DNA of 6,626 nucleotides, taken from contig CAQYCU010000074.1 in the NCBI GenBank assembly GCA_948919095.1, positions 1-6,626 of the forward strand. The letters are read 5' to 3'. The notes under the pieces were generated by a model, which did not search any database, was not told where the DNA came from, and saw nothing but the letters and a program-made list of their open reading frames with translations. Shown in pieces: positions 5,283 to 6,626 of this stretch; positions within the stretch are counted from its first letter, which is position 1, and the number at the start of each line of letters is the position of its first letter. A program made the position numbers and the translations under genes. The stretch comes from an uncultured Clostridia bacterium (GTDB lineage Bacteria > Bacillota > Clostridia > TANB77 > CAG-508).

Positions 5283-5486
5283 TTATTTGTCAATAGATTT
5301 ATAATAAAGCATACAATGACAATATCCTTCAAATTTAGGGTCTTTTATTTGCTCTCTAAATTCTTTGCACATACATTTAGTATCATTATTTTTTTCAAGT
5401 CTACAAGGGCAATACCCTCCAGTTTTCTCTAATCCTTTTTTTATATTGTCTACAACCTCTTTATTAGAATTTAATTTTACTGCCAA
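5283..5486 (-). CDS. Ferredoxin:thioredoxin reductase catalytic (beta) chain-like protein
   Basis: This small 67-residue protein has three Cys-x-Cys pairs: G-Y-C-P-C-R (C26, C28), K-C-M-C-K-E-F-R (C38, C40) and G-Y-C-H-C (C56, C58). CPC near the front and CHC at the end are the signature of the FTR catalytic chain, which holds a [4Fe-4S] cluster next to a redox disulfide and passes ferredoxin electrons to thioredoxin. By analogy with the plant enzyme, C28 and C58 would be the disulfide and C26, C38, C40, C56 the cluster ligands. The protein is shorter than the plant chain (about 115 residues), and the middle pair is shifted: CPC-X9-CxC-X15-CHC rather than X16 and X8. The start is TTG 5486-5484, six bases after AAGGAGGA. 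It lies between desulfoferrodoxin and thioredoxin in one operon, which supports Trx as its substrate. No variable (alpha) chain is seen, as expected outside photosynthetic organisms. Confidence 0.8.
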   Translation of the reverse strand: MAVKLNSNKEVVDNIKKGLEKTGGYCPCRLEKNNDTKCMCKEFREQIKDPKFEGYCHCMLYYKSIDK

Positions 5487-5492
5487 ATTATA

Positions 5493-5500
5493 TCCTCCTT
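5493..5500 (-). promoter_or_regulatory. Ribosome binding site fixing the TTG start of the FTR-like gene
   Basis: AAGGAGGA on the minus strand, six bases before TTG 5486. It supports the non-ATG start. Confidence 0.7.
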
Positions 5501-5528
5501 TTTATTATAATGTTCTACAAAACTAATA

Positions 5529-5909
5529 TTATTCAACTTCTTTTGACCATAAACCATGTTTATTACAATAAGCATATACTTTTGAGCCTGGTACATATTC
5601 AAATTCTGCTACTGCCTCTTCTCCTGGCTTAAAATATTGTGTACATTCTTTTTTATCAGTAACGCAAGAAGCCCATTCAATAAAATGTTCATCTTCCATA
5701 ACATGGTTTACAGTAACCTTTATTTTATCTCCAATTACTTCTACATTTGGCACATGTTTCTCCACTGCTGCATCAACTGAATTTGGAACTAATTTATCCA
5801 TTGTGTCACCACAACATTTTACTCCACAATCCTTGCAGTTACAATCTTTTATAACTTTTACAATTGAACCACAGTTTTTACATTTTTTTATAACTAATTC
5901 TTTTTCCAT
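5529..5909 (-). CDS. dfx: Desulfoferrodoxin (superoxide reductase)
   Basis: This 126-residue cytoplasmic iron protein reduces superoxide to hydrogen peroxide without making oxygen. The C-terminal domain has the full catalytic centre: E50-K51-H52-V-P, N-H69-V-M, E-H75-F-I-E-W and C115-N-K-H118-G, which give the Fe(His)4Cys site with the conserved Glu and Lys. The N-terminal domain has a desulforedoxin-like rubredoxin-type centre, C10-x-x-C13 and C32-C33. Between these sit three extra cysteines (C23, C25, C28) and a longer spacer (18 residues, against 15 in the Desulfovibrio protein). The start is ATG 5909-5907, six bases after GGAGGAG. An upstream ATG at 5978 lies directly against the -10 box and has no ribosome binding site, so I reject it. 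It is the first gene of an operon with an FTR-like reductase and thioredoxin. Electrons would come from rubredoxin or a similar donor encoded elsewhere. A PerR-like box in its promoter suggests peroxide control. Confidence 0.93.
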   Translation of the reverse strand: MEKELVIKKCKNCGSIVKVIKDCNCKDCGVKCCGDTMDKLVPNSVDAAVEKHVPNVEVIGDKIKVTVNHVMEDEHFIEWASCVTDKKECTQYFKPGEEAVAEFEYVPGSKVYAYCNKHGLWSKEVE

Positions 5910-5933
5910 AGCTTTCTCCTCCATTAATTTAAT

Positions 5934-5970
5934 ATTATCTAAGTTTATTTTATTAATATAATTAGATAAT
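5934..5970. repeat. 9-bp inverted repeat in the desulfoferrodoxin leader
   Basis: ATTATCTAA (5934-5942) and TTAGATAAT (5962-5970) are perfect reverse complements 19 bases apart, between the promoter and the ribosome binding site. The pair could fold in the leader RNA or bind a regulator. The region is extremely AT-rich, so chance is possible. Confidence 0.35.
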
Positions 5971-5978
5971 TCATTCAT

Positions 5979-6007
5979 ATTTTATAACAATTAATCATTA
6001 TTTTCAA
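5979..6007 (-). promoter_or_regulatory. Sigma-A promoter of the desulfoferrodoxin operon
   Basis: On the minus strand TTGAAA (6007-6002), a 17-base spacer and TAAAAT (5984-5979) form a good promoter. The predicted start is near 5972, leaving a leader of about 60 bases. No terminator is seen between the upstream DHHW gene and this promoter, so some read-through is possible. Confidence 0.65.
5982..5996. promoter_or_regulatory. Degenerate PerR-like box over the desulfoferrodoxin promoter
   Basis: TTATAACAATTAATC (plus strand) matches 10 of the 14 fixed positions of the Bacillus PerR consensus TTATAATnATTATAA. It covers the -10 edge and spacer of the promoter, the right place for repression. PerR control of superoxide reductase genes is known in Clostridium. 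AT-rich background weakens the match, so this is only a candidate. Confidence 0.35.
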
Positions 6008-6014
6008 GTACTTT

Positions 6015-6626
6015 TTACTTTATTGAACCACTATTATTTATTAACATAGTACTATAAGCAAATAATATATCCTTTCCTTCAAAATCTACATATCTATCTA
6101 ATACTTTCGATGAAATATACCTTGTATCTATAACAGTAATATTTGAATATCCCTCTACTAGTAAGGGAATTAAGCTACTTGCAAAGGAATCTCTAAAAAC
6201 TACTAATTCTTTACTACTATTATTGGATGGGTTTTCAATCATAAGTAGTGGTGTTGCACCTGATAAGTAAATATCATATTTATCATTGCTGTTAATTTTA
6301 TCCATATCATATATATGTGTATAAGAATTGTTTTCAAAATTATATACACTACATTTATTTAAGATATTATTAGTTAATATTGATATAGTATCCTCTCCTA
6401 CTTGAATTGGAAACTGTCCTGAATATACACCTTTAAAATTAGTAATCTCCTTCTTATCATACTTAGTTGAACTATGTATATTCATACTTTGTAAAATTCT
6501 ATTTGCTACATTTGATAATTTTTCTTGTTTCCAATGAGAGTCTGTTGTATAATAACTGTCCAAATCTAGAAGGTCACATATCTCTATATATTCTGCCCAG
6601 TTCAAATTATCTTTCATTAATTTCTT
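6015..6626 (-). CDS. DHHW-family (AlgX/AlgJ-like) protein, C-terminal part
   Basis: The frame is open to the right edge; the first Met in view (6617) is preceded in frame by L-K-K codons with no visible ribosome binding site, so the true start lies outside. Counting from that Met, Y-T-T-D26-S-H28-W29 is the family motif (usually DHHW), followed by a typical amphipathic helix K-L-S-N-V-A-N-R-I-L. Further on, V-V-F-R-D-S-F-A-S-S-L-I-P-L-L matches the conserved serine block of this SGNH-like fold, then I-T-V-I-D-T-R-Y-I. Such proteins are extracytoplasmic and are usually encoded next to a membrane-bound O-acyltransferase, with which they acetylate exopolysaccharide or wall polymers. I therefore expect that partner just outside the window. 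The visible part would be roughly the second half of a protein of 350-400 residues. The stop TAA is at 6017-6015. The family call is fairly firm; the substrate is unknown. Confidence 0.75.
   Translation of the reverse strand, partial: KKLMKDNLNWAEYIEICDLLDLDSYYTTDSHWKQEKLSNVANRILQSMNIHSSTKYDKKEITNFKGVYSGQFPIQVGEDTISILTNNILNKCSVYNFENNSYTHIYDMDKINSNDKYDIYLSGATPLLMIENPSNNSSKELVVFRDSFASSLIPLLVEGYSNITVIDTRYISSKVLDRYVDFEGKDILFAYSTMLINNSGSIK

Noticed and set aside
5258..5332. Longer thioredoxin with a hydrophobic N-terminus
   Set aside because: The extra 25 residues have no ribosome binding site and overlap the upstream gene; ATG 5257 has a good AAAGGA and gives the normal length.
5910..5978. Longer desulfoferrodoxin starting at 5978
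   Set aside because: That ATG touches the predicted -10 box, so it would lie upstream of the transcript start; ATG 5909 has GGAGGAG at the right distance.

Overview
The window is very AT-rich, has strong AGGAGG-type ribosome binding sites and frequent TTG/GTG starts, and carries desulfoferrodoxin and a ferredoxin:thioredoxin reductase-like protein. Together these suggest a low-GC, strictly anaerobic Firmicute, most likely a Clostridia member. No rRNA, tRNA, IS element or CRISPR array was found.

Layout. (a) 1-129, minus: the N-terminal 43 codons of a gene that leaves the window, possibly a tyrosine recombinase. (b) 188-1918, minus: an ECF-type sigma factor gene (1367-1918) overlapping a downstream membrane protein of anti-sigma type. 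As given, that second gene is broken: it has a +1 frameshift near 1311, and its probable C-terminal part (188-484) is detached into another frame. (c) 1919-2950 looks like one long gap but is not. It holds a promoter-hairpin-terminator unit (about 2005-2109), a 25-bp near-palindrome (1969-1993), a frameshifted small gene (2090-2328, minus), and two degraded XRE-type helix-turn-helix genes (2425-2681 plus, 2678-2874 minus) that converge and overlap at their stop codons. (d) 2956-4797, plus: an intact secreted protein made only of six tandem fibronectin type III-like repeats, with a clean sigma-A promoter and a terminator. (e) 4934-5909, minus: an apparent operon of desulfoferrodoxin, a ferredoxin:thioredoxin reductase catalytic-chain-like protein, and thioredoxin. 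It is preceded by its own promoter, which overlaps a degenerate PerR-like box. (f) 6015-6626, minus: the C-terminal part of a DHHW-family (AlgX/AlgJ-like) protein, probably from a polysaccharide O-acetylation locus.

How the genes may work together. The desulfoferrodoxin operon reads as an oxidative-stress module. Superoxide is reduced at the Fe(His)4Cys centre, while a thioredoxin could be recharged from ferredoxin through the small Fe-S reductase instead of NADPH-dependent TrxB. The left 2.9 kb contrasts sharply with the right part: nearly every gene except the sigma factor is interrupted, mostly by single-base shifts, while every gene to the right is intact. I infer a decaying accessory region, but assembly error must be excluded. 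The least ordinary items are the possible small RNA or attenuated leader upstream of the sigma gene, the sigma gene left with a broken partner, and the FnIII-only exported protein with near-identical DNA repeats.
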